From Chloroflexota bacterium (GTDB lineage Bacteria > Chloroflexota > Anaerolineae > Aggregatilineales > Phototrophicaceae): a DNA stretch of 64,000 nt. This document shows, in pieces, positions 63,380-64,000 of the stretch. Position 1 is the first letter of the stretch. Every line of letters begins with the position of its first letter. The position numbers and the translations under genes are program-made. The stretch is from positions 1,236,274 through 1,300,273 of the forward strand of contig JACRPS010000003.1 in NCBI GenBank assembly GCA_016223085.1, given 5' to 3'. The notes below the pieces were generated by a model that was given only the letters and a program-made list of their open reading frames with translations, was not told the origin of the DNA and made no database searches.

Positions 63380-63787
63380 TTATCCGGCCTGCGCCCAGGC
63401 GGGCAGCAGGGCGTCCAGCGCCGCCAGTTCGTCAACCGTAATCGGTCTGATTTCCGTATCGTGCAGGTGAGTATCGCGGTTTTCGACAATCGTGAACATC
63501 ACGTCACGGGTGGCAACCAGGTTGTGCCACACCCCGCGCGGCACGTTGTAGATGGTGCCACGTGTCATCTCCACCGCTGCCAGCGCCTCGCCCTCGCGCC
63601 GGGTGAACAGCACCGCCCGCCCGATCATCAGGATAAAAACTTCGTCACTATGGTTGTGTCGCTCAATCTCGGTCAGGTTGGCGCGGTCGAACAGCGGCTC
63701 CCAGTTCAGCAGCGCCACCTGCCAGCCATCGCTGAAAACCAGCGGCTTATACCCCACACCATCCCAGTTGTAGACTTCAAGGGTCAT
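63380..63787 (-). CDS. Cupin-fold protein
   Basis: 135 aa. Two cupin motifs: ERHNHSDEVFILMIG (H-x-H...E) and NVPRGVWHNLVA (G-x-x-H). Sandwich-type single-domain cupin, maybe a sugar isomerase or metal-dependent dioxygenase-like protein. 12 bp upstream of the AraM-like gene on the same strand; metal residues are complete. Confidence 0.83.
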   Translation of the reverse strand: MTLEVYNWDGVGYKPLVFSDGWQVALLNWEPLFDRANLTEIERHNHSDEVFILMIGRAVLFTRREGEALAAVEMTRGTIYNVPRGVWHNLVATRDVMFTIVENRDTHLHDTEIRPITVDELAALDALLPAWAQAG

Positions 63788-64000
63788 TTACTGTAATTCC
63801 TTCGCGTGCTGCTGCACCTTGCTGATGGCGGCGGCCACTTCGTACATGTCCTGCTCGTCGCCCAGCAGCGCGTACTGCGGTATCCAGACAGTTTCCCACG
63901 CGGCCTTCATTGTGTTCGGGAACGGCTGGTGCAGAAAGGGATGCTCGGCGGTCGCCTGTTCGCCGCTTAGCCGTTTACGGTACGCGCCGCTGGTGAATAC
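63788..64000 (-). CDS. C-terminal part of a DegT/DnrJ/EryC1/StrS-family aminotransferase (cut by the window edge)
   Basis: 70 codons are visible before TAA at 63790-63788. Reading SGAYRKRLSGEQATAEHPFL, then MKAAWETVWIPQYALLGDEQ and DMYEVAAAISKVQQHAKEL. W-I-P-Q-x-x-L-L-G-D and the final A-I-x-K-V pattern are typical of the C-terminus of DegT-type PLP enzymes, which aminate keto-sugars and cyclitols. The PLP lysine would be off the edge. Confidence 0.65.
   Translation of the reverse strand, partial: VFTSGAYRKRLSGEQATAEHPFLHQPFPNTMKAAWETVWIPQYALLGDEQDMYEVAAAISKVQQHAKELQ

Overview
The window reads as a chromosomal segment of a high-GC bacterium, most likely of the phylum Chloroflexota (Anaerolineae-like). 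This is an inference. It rests on the gene mix (DnaA, a SpoVS/PHP pair, two ClpC-type ATPases beside a ribosomal S1-like protein, many secreted SH3b/LysM/PD40 proteins, an ECF42-type sigma factor with its DGPF partner, an amylosucrase) and on the very large load of small dispersed palindromic repeats. No rRNA, tRNA or CRISPR array was found. About 57 protein genes are supported, in many short operons on both strands.

Layout. 1-5.6 kb: a LysM cell-wall protein (cut by the window edge), rsmA, a broken membrane glycosyltransferase remnant, two tandem paralogous membrane-anchored proteins, and a membrane-anchored sugar-dehydrogenase-like beta-propeller. 5.6-11 kb: a receiver-only response regulator, an isocitrate/isopropylmalate-type dehydrogenase, polyphosphate kinase, a haloalkane-dehalogenase-like hydrolase and a DinB-like protein. 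11-15.5 kb: a DUF433/DUF5615 toxin-antitoxin-like pair, holB, a polytopic membrane protein, and an overlapping spoVS-PHP pair. 15.4-17.5 kb: an AT-rich intergenic region with a cluster of TTATCCCAA-like boxes, followed by dnaA; this is the best oriC candidate. 17.5-25 kb: a glycosyltransferase, a secreted esterase, two Doc-type Fic proteins, a DinB-like protein, an SDR, a WYL regulator, a GyrI-like protein and a nucleotidyltransferase. 25-40 kb: priA, secreted SH3b and PD40 proteins, clpC-like 1, ECF42 sigma plus DGPF protein, S1 protein, clpC 2. 40-53 kb: a helix-hairpin-helix protein, a large GT-C-like membrane protein in an operon with a URO-D-family protein and asnB, amylosucrase, and three tandem paralogues with a PPxxCxxPCxxGI motif. 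53-64 kb: a metal P-type ATPase, an AT-rich TIR/coiled-coil/FtsK-gamma-like protein diverging from an orphan antitoxin-like gene, a LutB-like protein, an ABC exporter, and the start of a G1P-dehydrogenase-like/cupin/DegT cluster.

The most striking points are: (1) at least 20 copies of a roughly 29-bp perfect or near-perfect palindrome, two of them inside an 88-bp MITE-like element with terminal inverted repeats; (2) in-frame insertions of dispersed repeats into real proteins (AsnB, the metal ATPase, PriA, a large membrane protein and its neighbour); (3) a putative origin with non-canonical DnaA boxes next to a DnaA whose DNA-recognition signature is altered (AHSTV in place of DHTTV); (4) a TIR protein ending in an FtsK-gamma-like winged helix, in foreign-looking DNA.
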